Of a stretch of DNA of 64,000 nucleotides, positions 1-8,596 are shown piece by piece. The number at the start of each line of letters is the position of its first letter. Within the stretch, counting starts at the first letter, position 1. The notes beneath the pieces were generated by a model. It was not told the DNA's origin. It saw only the letters and a list, made by a program, of their open reading frames with translations, and did no database searches. The DNA is from Methylotenera sp965234545 (lineage in GTDB: Bacteria > Pseudomonadota > Gammaproteobacteria > Burkholderiales > Methylophilaceae), in the NCBI GenBank assembly GCA_965234545.1, contig OZ248348.1, forward strand, positions 1,674,001-1,738,000, in the 5' to 3' direction. Position numbers and translations under genes: made by a program.

Positions 1-246
1 CGCCGACAACGCCCCAAAGAAACGCCGCGAGCAAAAATGGTCCACTGCATGCCCTGCAAACAGCGCGCAGGCAAAATAGGGTATGGCCTCAGCTAAACCA
101 ATTAATCCCAAGGCCAAGGTGTCGTGGGTAATTTCATAAATATGCCAACCCACTGCCACGGCCATCATTTGATAGGCCAGCACCATGAGCACGCGAAAAA
201 TCAGTAACTTTAGAAAAGCGTGCTTATGCAGGGTAAATATATTCAT
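1..246 (-). CDS. MFS transporter, N-terminal fragment (cut by window edge)
   Basis: An open frame runs from an ATG at 246 to the left edge and gives 82 residues with no stop. Two hydrophobic segments are visible, separated by a short loop (WHIYEITHDTLALGLIGL). The pattern of a polar start, TM1, loop, TM2 and a basic D/R-rich loop is that of MFS_3/EntS-like exporters. The substrate cannot be read from this fragment, and the C-terminal 80% lies outside the window. Confidence 0.7.
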   Translation of the reverse strand, partial: MNIFTLHKHAFLKLLIFRVLMVLAYQMMAVAVGWHIYEITHDTLALGLIGLAEAIPYFACALFAGHAVDHFCSRRFFGALSA

Positions 247-412
247 GGCTCAAGTGATGCAATCAATTTACGGTTAAAATACCAATGTTAGTGCAGTGAA
301 TAAGGCAGTAAGCAAGCGCCTCAAGCCCTTGCCGATGAGTCGTCATTGACCTAGTGTGACTCTGCCGCTATAGATTAGGCGCACTAACACCCACTATTGT
401 AATGAATGCAGA

Positions 413-757
413 CTAGGCTAACTTTAGTGCCGCTTTTATGCGTCTAAACGTTTGGCTAAAAATATTGCCATCCAATTTGTAATGTTTGTGCAGCGCTTGC
501 TTCACTTCCCAGGTAGCGGTCATGCCAGCAGGAAAAGTCACCAAATCGCCTTTAGCAAAACGAACGGCTTTGCCACCGGCTGGGGTAATCACGCACTCGC
601 CTGCCAAAATGTAAGCGATTTCTTGCTCAGGAAAAGTCCAAGGGAACACCGACACTTCTTTTTGCCAAGTAGGCCATTTGGTGACGTTTAATGCATCCAA
701 ACGGGCTTGATCGGGCTTGCTTTCTACGACGATATTCTTATCTGCAGCTTGGCTCAT
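413..757 (-). CDS. cupin domain protein (Cupin_3/DUF861 type)
   Basis: This is a 114-residue single-domain cupin. The core around FPEQEIAYILAGECVITP and then FAKGDLVTFPAGMTATWEV matches the small Cupin_3 (DUF861) family of beta-barrel proteins, whose members often have no assigned reaction. A longer frame begins at a TTG at 808. The ATG at 757 is preferred because it gives the usual family length and has a purine-rich stretch (GAAGAAAG) just upstream. No partner gene reveals the ligand. Confidence 0.8.
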   Translation of the reverse strand: MSQAADKNIVVESKPDQARLDALNVTKWPTWQKEVSVFPWTFPEQEIAYILAGECVITPAGGKAVRFAKGDLVTFPAGMTATWEVKQALHKHYKLDGNIFSQTFRRIKAALKLA

Positions 758-869
758 GGTGACTTTCTTCAGTGATTTAAGGTGCGCTATTTTAGCATTG
801 ATAGGCAATTGTTATGGGAAACTGGCTTAAGGAGTAAAATAGCCATTTTAGCAATTAGCCTCACATTTT

Positions 870-1838
870 ATGCGCATTAGCTTAGAAGAAGCCGCCAGCA
901 AACTACAGCTAGGTGAATTGGTGGCCATCCCCACCGAAACAGTATACGGACTAGCGGCCGATGCCAGCAATGACCTCGCCCTGGCTAAAATTTTCAGCAC
1001 CAAACAACGCCCGGCCGATCACCCATTGATCGTGCACATTAGCGATGTGAGCCAAGTGCCCAATTGGGCCAGTGTTTTTCCGGAAACAGCCATCAAGCTG
1101 GCCCAAGCATTTTGGCCTGGTCCCCTCACCTTAATTTTGCCAGCAAAAAACCATGTGTCTAAGGTGGTAAGAGGCGGCGAAGCGACCATAGCGCTGCGCA
1201 TCCCGAATCACCCACTCACCTTGGCCTTATTAAAACTCAGTCAATTAAGTGTGGCTGCCCCATCGGCCAACTTATTCACGCAACTGAGTCCAACCACGGC
1301 CGATCATGTTGAAGCCGGCTTAGGCGCAGACATGCCAGTATTAGACGGTGGTGCCTGCCAAGTTGGCATCGAATCCAGCATCGTCAGCGTCGCCGTGGAT
1401 GGCTCATGGCAGTTGCTGCGCCCCGGCATGATCAGCGAGGCCGACATCAGCCGCGTGGCTGGCCAAGCGCAACAATCGGCTAGCAATCACACATCCTTAG
1501 CCACTGCACCTAAAGCCCCCGGGCAACATGCACTCCACTATTCGCCGCGCACGCCATTGTTGTTATTTAAAGATAGAGCCAGCTTGATACTGGGCAGTGA
1601 ACAGTGCCAACAATCGGGCCTTCGTTGCGCTGCCTTGCTCATAGGCCCAGGTGAACAACCGAACTGCCAGACAACCCAATTAAATAGCGTACCGGCAGTA
1701 GTGGCCGAGCAGCTATACAGCACTTTGCATGATTTAGACGAGCTTAAGGTGGACCGATTGTTAGTGCAATTACCGGCAGCCAGCCCAGAATGGGTGGCCG
1801 TGTTAGACCGATTGCAACGAGCAGGCCACAGCAAATAA
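870..1838 (+). CDS. sua5: L-threonylcarbamoyladenylate synthase (Sua5 type)
   Basis: The enzyme makes threonylcarbamoyl-AMP from threonine, bicarbonate and ATP, the first step of the tRNA t6A37 modification. The YrdC domain fills about residues 1-200, with PTETVYGLAAD near residue 22, KQRPADHPL and SAPSANLFTQLSPTTADHV. The C-terminal Sua5 domain follows, with KAPGQHALHYSPRTP. At 322 residues it is the long two-domain Sua5 form and not the short TsaC form. The gene stands alone, and no strong ribosome-binding site is visible before the ATG. Confidence 0.92.
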   Translation: MRISLEEAASKLQLGELVAIPTETVYGLAADASNDLALAKIFSTKQRPADHPLIVHISDVSQVPNWASVFPETAIKLAQAFWPGPLTLILPAKNHVSKVVRGGEATIALRIPNHPLTLALLKLSQLSVAAPSANLFTQLSPTTADHVEAGLGADMPVLDGGACQVGIESSIVSVAVDGSWQLLRPGMISEADISRVAGQAQQSASNHTSLATAPKAPGQHALHYSPRTPLLLFKDRASLILGSEQCQQSGLRCAALLIGPGEQPNCQTTQLNSVPAVVAEQLYSTLHDLDELKVDRLLVQLPAASPEWVAVLDRLQRAGHSK

Positions 1839-1939
1839 GGCTAAATTTCTAGCATCGCATCGGCGATTTAAGGCTTGCGCACGATGCAAAATTGGCGTAA
1901 TTTTGCTACTTAAATACGGCATTAACTATGGAGATAGCC

Positions 1940-2158
1940 ATGGATAATAAATACGGTTTAGGTAGCACTAAAGTTGCTACAGAGCATCACGAAACACACC
2001 ACAAAACCAGTAAACACCCGACTGAAAAATGCAAATTTTGTGGGCACGGTCAACTGGTGTTGTGCCCAACCATGCACGATCACCGCTGTGCTGCTTGTGA
2101 CGAGTGGCAAAATGACGTCCCCCAAGGTTATTCAACCGGCAGAAGTAACGATTACTAA
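1940..2158 (+). CDS. small CxxC zinc-ribbon-like protein of unknown function
   Basis: This encodes 72 residues with a His-rich first third and two paired cysteine knuckles, CKFCGHG and CAACDEW, separated by about 18 residues. The spacing suggests one bound zinc. An in-frame ATG exists at 1928, but the ATG at 1940 has GGAG six bases upstream and is the better start. The C-terminal segment WQNDVPQGYSTGRSNDY looks conserved in type. I do not recognise a described function. Confidence 0.7.
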   Translation: MDNKYGLGSTKVATEHHETHHKTSKHPTEKCKFCGHGQLVLCPTMHDHRCAACDEWQNDVPQGYSTGRSNDY

Positions 2159-2271
2159 CATTCCCTCTCGCCATTTTCTTGCGCATTTCTTGCGGCCAAT
2201 TAAAACGGCTTTTTTGTAAAATAAAGTCACAATTTAAGCAATATTTAACAACTTAATTTCATATTAAGTTT

Positions 2272-2277
2272 TATAAT
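2272..2277 (+). promoter_or_regulatory. candidate -10 element of gnd
   Basis: A perfect TATAAT lies about 50 bases before the gnd ATG, inside an AT-rich stretch. A TTAACA at 2245-2250 is the nearest -35-like hexamer, but its spacing of 21 is too long, so only the -10 is claimed. Confidence 0.4.
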
Positions 2278-2328
2278 CTCGCCTACAAAAACACCCTTTC
2301 CATTAAACAACTCCAAAAGAGAAGATAA

Positions 2329-3840
2329 ATGTCTACAAAAAATGCTGATATTGGCCTAGTTGGCCTAGCTGTTATGGGCCAAAATTTAGCCCTGAATATT
2401 GCCGATCACGGCTACACCATTGCGGTTTACAACCGTGACTCAAAAAAAATGGTGAACTTCATTGAAGAATGCAAAAAAAATGAGCCGTCTGCTGAGCGCG
2501 TCATTGGTCACGCCGATTTAGCTTCGTTTGTACTGAGCATCAAACGCCCTCGTAAAATCATCTTATTGGTTAAAGCCGGTAGTGCAACAGACGTGACCAT
2601 TAATGCCTTGTTACCTTTCTTAGAGCAAGGCGACATCATTATCGACGGCGGTAACTCATTGTGGACAGACACCATACGCCGTGAAAAAGAATTGGCGGTT
2701 AAAGGCATAGACTTTATCGGCTCAGGCGTATCTGGCGGCGAAACGGGTGCGCGTTTTGGCCCATCATTAATGCCTTCCGGCACACGCAAAGCATGGGCTA
2801 GTTTAGAGCCTATCTGGCGTGACATTGCAGCCAAAGTGGACGCCGTCACCGGCGAGCCTATGGAAGGAGGCAAACCAGGCAAGCCTGTGGTCGGCGGTTT
2901 CTCTTGCGCCGAGTACATTGGCCCAGACGGTGCCGGTCACTATGTAAAAATGGTGCACAACGGTATTGAATACATCGATATGCAGTTGATTTGCGAAGCT
3001 TACTGGTTAATGAAAAACTTGTTAGGCATGCCTGCTGATGAAATCGGTAAAGTATTTGAAGAGTGGAATAAAGGTGAATTATCTAGCTTCTTGATAGAAA
3101 TTACCGCCGACATTCTGCAACAAAAAGATCCTATGGGCCCAGGCTTCTTGGTCGACAAAATATTGGATACCGCTGGTCAAAAAGGCACAGGACAATGGAC
3201 TGCAGCCAATGCACTGGAATTAGGCGCACCGGCTAACGCGATTGCAGCGGCCGTTTATGCCCGTGCTTTATCCAGCCTAAAAGACGAGCGCGTGGAAGCG
3301 AGCAAAATCTTAAAAGGCCCAGCGATTAAAGTCGAAACAGATAAAAAAGCCATTATCGATGCCATTAAAAACGCATTGTATTGCTCAAAAATCTGCGCTT
3401 ACGCACAAGGCTTCCAATTGATCGACAAAGCACAAGTGGCTTACAACTGGAAACTTAACTTCGGTGAAATTGCACAAATTTGGCGTGGCGGTTGCATTAT
3501 TCGCGCTCGCTTCTTGCAAAAAATTACCGATGCGTATGCGCTAAATTCACGCTTGAAAAACTTGATGTTGGATCCATACTTCACCAACGCGATGAACGAA
3601 GGCCAAGCAGGCTGGCGTAAAGTGATTGCCCTAGCGGTCACCAACGGTATCCCTGCACAAGGCTTTGCTGCGGCGATGGCCTATTACGACGGCTACCGCA
3701 GTGCAGTCTTGCCAGCTAACTTGCTGCAAGGCCAACGCGACTACTTTGGTGCACACACTTACGAGCGTGTGGATCAAGCGCGCGGTCAATTCTTCCATTT
3801 GGACTGGCCAGAAGCCAGCCGTCCGCAGTTGGAAATTTAA
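2329..3840 (+). CDS. gnd: 6-phosphogluconate dehydrogenase, decarboxylating
   Basis: The enzyme oxidises and decarboxylates 6-phosphogluconate to ribulose 5-phosphate with reduction of NAD(P)+. The nucleotide-binding loop GLAVMGQNLALN is near residue 11, followed by YNRDSKK, whose Asn-Arg resembles the 2'-phosphate-binding site of NADP-dependent forms. The catalytic Lys207 and Glu214 lie in HYVKMVHNGIEY. At 503 residues it is longer than the usual 470, with an insertion near residues 180-195 (EGGKPGKPVVGGFS). In methylotrophs this step drives the cyclic oxidation of formaldehyde, but nothing else here proves methylotrophy. A terminator follows directly. Confidence 0.95.
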   Translation: MSTKNADIGLVGLAVMGQNLALNIADHGYTIAVYNRDSKKMVNFIEECKKNEPSAERVIGHADLASFVLSIKRPRKIILLVKAGSATDVTINALLPFLEQGDIIIDGGNSLWTDTIRREKELAVKGIDFIGSGVSGGETGARFGPSLMPSGTRKAWASLEPIWRDIAAKVDAVTGEPMEGGKPGKPVVGGFSCAEYIGPDGAGHYVKMVHNGIEYIDMQLICEAYWLMKNLLGMPADEIGKVFEEWNKGELSSFLIEITADILQQKDPMGPGFLVDKILDTAGQKGTGQWTAANALELGAPANAIAAAVYARALSSLKDERVEASKILKGPAIKVETDKKAIIDAIKNALYCSKICAYAQGFQLIDKAQVAYNWKLNFGEIAQIWRGGCIIRARFLQKITDAYALNSRLKNLMLDPYFTNAMNEGQAGWRKVIALAVTNGIPAQGFAAAMAYYDGYRSAVLPANLLQGQRDYFGAHTYERVDQARGQFFHLDWPEASRPQLEI

Positions 3841-3859
3841 AGCCTAGGACTGAGGCAAT

Positions 3860-3888
3860 AAAAAAGGGCAGAATTTCTGCCCTTTTTT
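3860..3888 (+). terminator. Rho-independent terminator after gnd
   Basis: A 12-bp stem (AAAAAAGGGCAG paired with CTGCCCTTTTTT) with a 5-base loop lies 20 bases after the gnd stop and runs into a T-tract. Confidence 0.9.
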
Positions 3889-3913
3889 TATTTTGGATCC
3901 TCGTTATTTCATA

Positions 3914-3937
3914 GTTATCGGGCTTGCGCCCGATAAC
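3914..3937. repeat. 10-bp perfect hairpin between gnd and htpX (REP-like)
   Basis: GTTATCGGGC, a TTGC loop and its exact complement lie six bases beyond the htpX stop. No T-tract follows on either strand, so it is a weak terminator at best. The core CGGGCTTGCGCCCG resembles the hairpin at 14116-14133. Confidence 0.6.
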
Positions 3938-3942
3938 TCGCA

Positions 3943-4812
3943 TTAGCCACCTAGCGCCGCAATCCGCGCGCTCAAGCTTGGGTGGCTAGCAAACAAGCCA
4001 GTCCAATTGGCCTGACCACCGGCAATGCCCGATGCCACCATTTGTTTTGGTAACACGCTAGGCTCATGCACGGCTTGCAAACGCTGCAATGCGGCTATCA
4101 TTTTGTTGGCGCTGGATAAACGCGCGGCACCGGCATCGGCACGGAATTCGCGCTGGCGCGAAAACCACATCACGACCATGGTGGCCAACACACCTAACAA
4201 CAACTCGGCGATGATCATGGTAATAAAGAACGCAGGGCCCGTGCCTTTTTCCGTTTTAAATATGACTTTATCAACGGTGTAGCCTATGACCCGCGAAAAG
4301 AACATGACAAAGGTATTCACCACGCCTTGTATCAAGGTCAGGGTCACCATGTCGCCATTGGCAATGTGCGACACCTCATGCGCCAACACGGCTTCGGCTT
4401 CGTCTTTGCTCATGGCATTGAGCAAGCCGCTGGACACTGCCACCAAAGCGCTATTTTTGGTCATGCCGGTCGCAAAGGCATTCACCTCTGGCGAGTCGAA
4501 CACCGCCACTTCTGGCATCTTGATGCCGGCTATGTCTGCCTGCACGCGCACGGTTTTCATCAGCCAAATTTCCGTTAGTGTCTGCGGCTCTTGTATGACC
4601 ACGGCCCCTGACATACGCTTAGCCGACCACTTGGACATGGCCAGCGATATAAATGCGCCACCAAAACCCATGATGGCAGCAAAAGCCAACAGATTGCCTA
4701 AATCCAAGCCGTTGGCGTTTAAATAAGGCTCTACGCCCAACAAGCGCATGGTGATGGACAGCACCAAGACGATGGCCAAATTGGTAACTAAAAAATACAT
4801 GATGCGTTTCAT
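3943..4812 (-). CDS. htpX: membrane zinc metalloprotease HtpX
   Basis: HtpX is an M48 inner-membrane protease that clears misfolded membrane proteins. Two N-terminal membrane segments (about 5-25 and 40-60) precede the zinc motif HEVSH at residues 145-149. A further hydrophobic pair follows (VVNTFVMFFSRVIGYTV and AFFITMIIAELLLGV), and the third zinc ligand is expected in the FRADAGAA segment. At 289 residues it is of normal size. The ATG has AGGAG six bases upstream. It lies 87 bases downstream of a dienelactone hydrolase gene in the same direction. Confidence 0.95.
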   Translation of the reverse strand: MKRIMYFLVTNLAIVLVLSITMRLLGVEPYLNANGLDLGNLLAFAAIMGFGGAFISLAMSKWSAKRMSGAVVIQEPQTLTEIWLMKTVRVQADIAGIKMPEVAVFDSPEVNAFATGMTKNSALVAVSSGLLNAMSKDEAEAVLAHEVSHIANGDMVTLTLIQGVVNTFVMFFSRVIGYTVDKVIFKTEKGTGPAFFITMIIAELLLGVLATMVVMWFSRQREFRADAGAARLSSANKMIAALQRLQAVHEPSVLPKQMVASGIAGGQANWTGLFASHPSLSARIAALGG

Positions 4813-4899
4813 ACATGACTCCTATGCATAAAAAAGTCGACTTCAATTAAAAGCAATTGCATGCCGTACGAACCCTAATATAAGGGTAATAGCCAATAA

Positions 4900-5646
4900 T
4901 TAAAGGGTGCGGCTAAATAAATTAAGGGCTAACTGATAACACAATAAAGCGGTTTGGGCATCGTAGCGTTCGTCGCCATCGCGCATGAACGCGTGTTGCG
5001 CGTTGAATTCATGCCAAGTGAACAGCAAATTCGCTGCCGTCATTTTGTCGTAAACCTGCCGGCGACCAGCCGTTGGGATGTGGTTGTCTTGTTTGCCCCA
5101 AATCATTAGCAATTCGCCGCTGATATCGGACAACCTTTCCATGCTGTGCTGGCCGGGTTTATTGGGTATGGTCAAGGCGTGCAAATCGGTGGCATAAAAA
5201 CACGCCGTGCTTTTAATTTCCGGTTGCAAGGCCGCGCGGAAGGCCAAATGCCCGCCTATGCAAAAGCCCATGGCACCTATGCTGCCGTTGTACCAAGCTT
5301 GTTGTTTTACAAAAGCGATCATGGCTTGGTTATCGCTATCGTAGCCCTGCACATCCTTAGCCGCTTTATCGGCATTGCCTTTGTCACGACCGGCATCGTC
5401 GTACGCCAACACCGTGCCTATGGGATTGAGTTCGTGAAACACCTCCGGCACCAAGACCACGTAACCATGGCTGGCGATGATTTTAGCCGCACTTTCTATC
5501 GGCCCAGTTTGCTGAAATATTTCCGAATAAAACAATACCGTCGGGTAGGCTTTGTTAGGCTTAGCCTTATCCAGTGGACGGTGAATATAGGTACGCATAA
5601 TACCGGTAGGCGTGTTGATGTCAGCAATGTCACTTTGAATATTCAT
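4900..5646 (-). CDS. dienelactone hydrolase family protein
   Basis: This is an alpha/beta hydrolase of 248 residues. The nucleophile elbow GFCIGG puts the catalytic Cys at residue 129. The acid is probably in MIWGKQDNHIP and the histidine in NAQHAFMRDGDERYD. The Cys nucleophile is diagnostic of the DLH family (carboxymethylenebutenolidase-like). The true substrate is unknown because no aromatic-degradation genes lie nearby. It may be cotranscribed with htpX. Confidence 0.88.
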   Translation of the reverse strand: MNIQSDIADINTPTGIMRTYIHRPLDKAKPNKAYPTVLFYSEIFQQTGPIESAAKIIASHGYVVLVPEVFHELNPIGTVLAYDDAGRDKGNADKAAKDVQGYDSDNQAMIAFVKQQAWYNGSIGAMGFCIGGHLAFRAALQPEIKSTACFYATDLHALTIPNKPGQHSMERLSDISGELLMIWGKQDNHIPTAGRRQVYDKMTAANLLFTWHEFNAQHAFMRDGDERYDAQTALLCYQLALNLFSRTL

Positions 5647-5794
5647 GATGGGCTTTCTACAAAAAGGCGAGTCAAGTTACAGCGCACTTAGCCAAACTCA
5701 AGCTTAAGTCGCCAACAAAATTTGTAGCTATTGTACAACGTGCCCAGCAATTTTGGATGCCGATCGAGTGGGGCCTAAATAGCTAAGATAAGGT

Positions 5795-5824
5795 TTGCTA
5801 ATGCCCCTATTATTTTCGTAAAAT
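5795..5824 (+). promoter_or_regulatory. candidate sigma-70 promoter of thiS-thiG-apaG
   Basis: TTGCTA (5795-5800), an 18-base spacer and TAAAAT (5819-5824) end 31 bases before the thiS ATG. No TPP-riboswitch core was seen in the leader. Confidence 0.4.
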
Positions 5825-5855
5825 GGTGCTTTAATTAGCCTATTTCATTCCGCGC

Positions 5856-6059
5856 ATGCAACTGACCATCAACGGGAAAGCACGTGATTTTGACGTGACC
5901 CAACTGACCGTAGCCGAGCTCGTCCTTCAGCTTAGTTTAGAAGGAAAGCGCTTAGCCATAGAACGCAATGGTGAAATTGTGCCTCGCAGTCAATTTGCGA
6001 ACACACAATTGGCAGCAGGCGATCAATTGGAAATTGTAGGCGCAGTCGGCGGCGGTTAA
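5856..6059 (+). CDS. thiS: sulfur carrier protein ThiS
   Basis: ThiS is a ubiquitin-like sulfur carrier of 67 residues for thiazole formation in thiamine synthesis. It ends in the required Gly-Gly tail (GAVGGG), which is adenylated and converted to a thiocarboxylate. The gene lies 35 bases before thiG, so the pair form an operon. The sulfur-activating enzyme ThiF is not in the window. Confidence 0.93.
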   Translation: MQLTINGKARDFDVTQLTVAELVLQLSLEGKRLAIERNGEIVPRSQFANTQLAAGDQLEIVGAVGGG

Positions 6060-6094
6060 GCCGCCAGCACAGCCATTATTTTAAGGAAGCAACC

Positions 6095-6877
6095 GTGTCA
6101 GATTTATTAAACATTGCAGGTAAAAGTTATCAATCCCGTTTATTGGTAGGCACCGGCAAATACCAAGACTTTAAGCAAACACGCGCCGCGATAGACGCCA
6201 GTGGCGCTGAAATCGTCACCGTTGCTATCCGCCGCACCAACATAGGCCAAACCGCTGGCGAACCATCCTTATTGGACTTTTTACCACCCGATCAATTTAC
6301 CTATTTACCCAATACTGCCGGCTGCTATTCAGCGGATGACGCGGTGCGCACCTTACGTTTGGCGCGCGAATTGCTAGACGGTCACACGTTAGTTAAATTG
6401 GAAGTATTGGGTGACCCGAATACGCTCTACCCCAACATGATAGAAACCATAGCGGCGGCAAAAGTCTTGGTGAAAGACGGCTTTGATGTCATGGTCTATT
6501 GCTCAGATGACCCGATTATGGCCAAGCAATTAGAAGACATAGGCTGTTGTGCGGTGATGCCATTAGCCTCGTTAATTGGTTCGGGCATGGGCATTTTAAA
6601 TCCGTGGAATTTACAAATCATCATCGCTAACGCCAACATTCCGGTCTTGGTCGATGCCGGCGTGGGCACCGCATCCGATGCCGCCATTGCCATGGAACTT
6701 GGTTGCCAGGGCGTGCTGATGAATACTGCTATTGCCGCCGCGCGCGACCCAATTCAAATGGCCGGCGCCATGAAAAAAGCCGTGGAAGCCGGACGCGAAG
6801 CTTACCTCGCCGGCCGCATGGCAAAAAAATTGTATTCGGCCAGCCCCAGTTCCCCCACCACCGGCCTCATCAGCTAA
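6095..6877 (+). CDS. thiG: thiazole synthase ThiG
   Basis: ThiG condenses 1-deoxy-xylulose 5-phosphate, dehydroglycine and ThiS-thiocarboxylate into thiazole phosphate. It is a TIM barrel of 260 residues with the Schiff-base lysine in LVKLEVLGD (Lys101), the loop PNTAGCYSADDAVRTLRLA and the phosphate-binding end VLVDAGVGTASDAAIAMELG. It starts at GTG with AAGGA upstream. Its TAA overlaps the apaG ATG by one base, which implies coupled translation. Confidence 0.95.
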   Translation: MSDLLNIAGKSYQSRLLVGTGKYQDFKQTRAAIDASGAEIVTVAIRRTNIGQTAGEPSLLDFLPPDQFTYLPNTAGCYSADDAVRTLRLARELLDGHTLVKLEVLGDPNTLYPNMIETIAAAKVLVKDGFDVMVYCSDDPIMAKQLEDIGCCAVMPLASLIGSGMGILNPWNLQIIIANANIPVLVDAGVGTASDAAIAMELGCQGVLMNTAIAAARDPIQMAGAMKKAVEAGREAYLAGRMAKKLYSASPSSPTTGLIS

Positions 6878-7263
6878 TGACAGCAGCCGCAAAACGTTAC
6901 GAATGCTTGGTCACGGTTGAAACCGAATTTCTACCGGACCAATCCGACCTGGAACGTAACCGTTACGCCTTTGCTTACCACATTAAAATTGTGAACACCG
7001 GCAACGTGGCCGCCCAATTAATCAGCCGGCACTGGGTGATCGATGAGTTTAATGGCGAGCAACAAGAAGTGCGCGGTTTAGGCGTGGTCGGCGCACAACC
7101 CTTGTTGCAACCCGGCCAACTTTTTGAATACACCAGTGGCACCGTGCTTACCACGCCTAACGGCAAAATGCATGGCAGCTACCAAATGGTCGCCGACGAT
7201 GGCACGGCTTTTGATGTCGCGGTGCCAGCCTTCACATTAAGCATGCCCAGAGTGTTGCATTAA
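6877..7263 (+). CDS. apaG: ApaG domain protein (Co2+/Mg2+ efflux protein family)
   Basis: This is a 128-residue single ApaG domain with an immunoglobulin-like fold. Hallmarks are FAYHIKIVNTG, SRHWVIDEFNG, VRGLGVVGAQPLLQPG and TPNGKMHGSYQMV. ApaG is linked to magnesium and cobalt homeostasis, but its molecular role is not settled. The frame is open upstream into thiG. The ATG overlapping the thiG stop gives the correct family length. Confidence 0.93.
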   Translation: MTAAAKRYECLVTVETEFLPDQSDLERNRYAFAYHIKIVNTGNVAAQLISRHWVIDEFNGEQQEVRGLGVVGAQPLLQPGQLFEYTSGTVLTTPNGKMHGSYQMVADDGTAFDVAVPAFTLSMPRVLH

Positions 7264-7291
7264 TTTTTATTTCAGCCCGACATATAAAACC

Positions 7292-8578
7292 ATGTTTGCA
7301 ATCAATCCGTTTTACCGATCTAGTTTAGTTTTGCTCATCAGCGCAGGCCTGTTTGCATGCGCCAATCCCTTGTTAAAACCGACCGCGCCGGCAAGCAAAA
7401 AGGCCGATTGCTTTTGCGATAAAGTGGCCGACAAACCCACTGAAAAACCAGCCGCACCCATCGAAACGGCTAAACCGGCAGAACTTAAAATAGCCGATTA
7501 CGGCTTATTAAAGCCAGCAGAATGGGACGAAGTGGACGGACTGAGTGCTAGCCACGCTGGGGCCGATGATTTAAATTTAGCCTGGCCAGCTTGGCTGCAA
7601 AGTTGCACGGCCTTAGTGAAAAAGCCGGTATGGAAAAATGCCTGCGATACCGCTAATTCGCTTAACCTTCAAACTAACAACAACCCCGATTCAGACAGCG
7701 TGCGCGCCTATTTTAGGCAAAATTTTAGCGTTTATAAAACCACCAATGTGGACGGGGCAGAAAGCGGCCTCATCACCGGCTATTACCAACCTGTTTTAAA
7801 AGGCAGCCGCACAAAATCCGCCAAGTACCCATTCCCGCTATACACCACGCCACCGGATTTGATTACCGTGGAATTAGACGGCCTATTCCCTGAACTTAAA
7901 TACAAACGGGTGCGCGGCCGAGTGGTGGGCAATAAATTGGTGCCATATTTCAATCGTGCCGAAATTGAAACGGACAATTCGCCGATCAAAGGCCGTGAAT
8001 TGGTTTACATAGACAACATCGTTGACGTATTTTTTCTGCAAATACAAGGTTCTGGTGTGGTGCAATTTGAAAACGGCGAGCAAGTCATGGTTGGCTACGC
8101 CGACCAGAATGGCCACACCTATAATTCGGTGGGGCGCTTGCTCATAGAACGCGGCGAACTTACTAGCGCCAATGCCTCCATGGCGGGCATTAAAAACTGG
8201 GTAAAAAACAACCCGCTCAGATTCCGCGAACTGCTCAATAACAACCCCAGCTTTGTTTTCTTCAGAGAATTGCCCAGCGGCTTGCCCGGTCCTATAGGCG
8301 CCTTAGGGGTGCCTATCTTGGCGGAGCGTGCGGTGGCCGTGGACCCTAAATTTGTGCCCTTGGGTGCCCCGGTATTTTTATCGACTACCCAACCAAATAA
8401 TAACAAACCTTTAAAGCGCTTGATGATGGCGCAAGACACCGGTGGTGCAATCAAAGGCGGCGTGCGGGCTGACTTTTTCTGGGGAGCCGGTGCGGAAGCT
8501 GGCGCCAAAGCCGGTGCCATGAAGCAAAGCGGTAAAATCTGGGTACTGTTACCTAAAGAATTTGTCTTTAAAAACTAG
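7292..8578 (+). CDS. mltA: membrane-bound lytic murein transglycosylase A
   Basis: MltA cleaves peptidoglycan glycan strands, leaving 1,6-anhydro-MurNAc ends. An N-terminal hydrophobic segment ends in LFAC, a possible lipobox (Phe at -2 is unusual). The MltA domain covers about residues 140-330, with GLITGYYQP. The 3D domain follows, with the catalytic Asp382 in MAQDTGGAIKGG. At 428 residues it is a little longer than E. coli MltA because of a Lys/Pro/Ala-rich linker at residues 27-65. Its stop codon sits in a hairpin shared with the convergent gene. Confidence 0.93.
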   Translation: MFAINPFYRSSLVLLISAGLFACANPLLKPTAPASKKADCFCDKVADKPTEKPAAPIETAKPAELKIADYGLLKPAEWDEVDGLSASHAGADDLNLAWPAWLQSCTALVKKPVWKNACDTANSLNLQTNNNPDSDSVRAYFRQNFSVYKTTNVDGAESGLITGYYQPVLKGSRTKSAKYPFPLYTTPPDLITVELDGLFPELKYKRVRGRVVGNKLVPYFNRAEIETDNSPIKGRELVYIDNIVDVFFLQIQGSGVVQFENGEQVMVGYADQNGHTYNSVGRLLIERGELTSANASMAGIKNWVKNNPLRFRELLNNNPSFVFFRELPSGLPGPIGALGVPILAERAVAVDPKFVPLGAPVFLSTTQPNNNKPLKRLMMAQDTGGAIKGGVRADFFWGAGAEAGAKAGAMKQSGKIWVLLPKEFVFKN

Positions 8579-8596
8579 CCTAAAAAAACTAGGCTA
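8576..8596. terminator. hairpin joining the stop codons of two convergent genes
   Basis: TAGCCTA, an A-rich 7-base loop and TAGGCTA form a 7-bp stem. The left arm holds the mltA TAG and the right arm holds the TAG of the opposite-strand gene. It probably serves as a weak bidirectional terminator. Confidence 0.45.

Noticed and set aside
5647..5855. TPP riboswitch before thiS
   Set aside because: No CTGAGA-type core or matching stems found, only a promoter candidate.
6703..6876. Extended N-terminus of ApaG lying within thiG
   Set aside because: The real apaG ATG overlaps the thiG stop. The extension is thiG in another frame.
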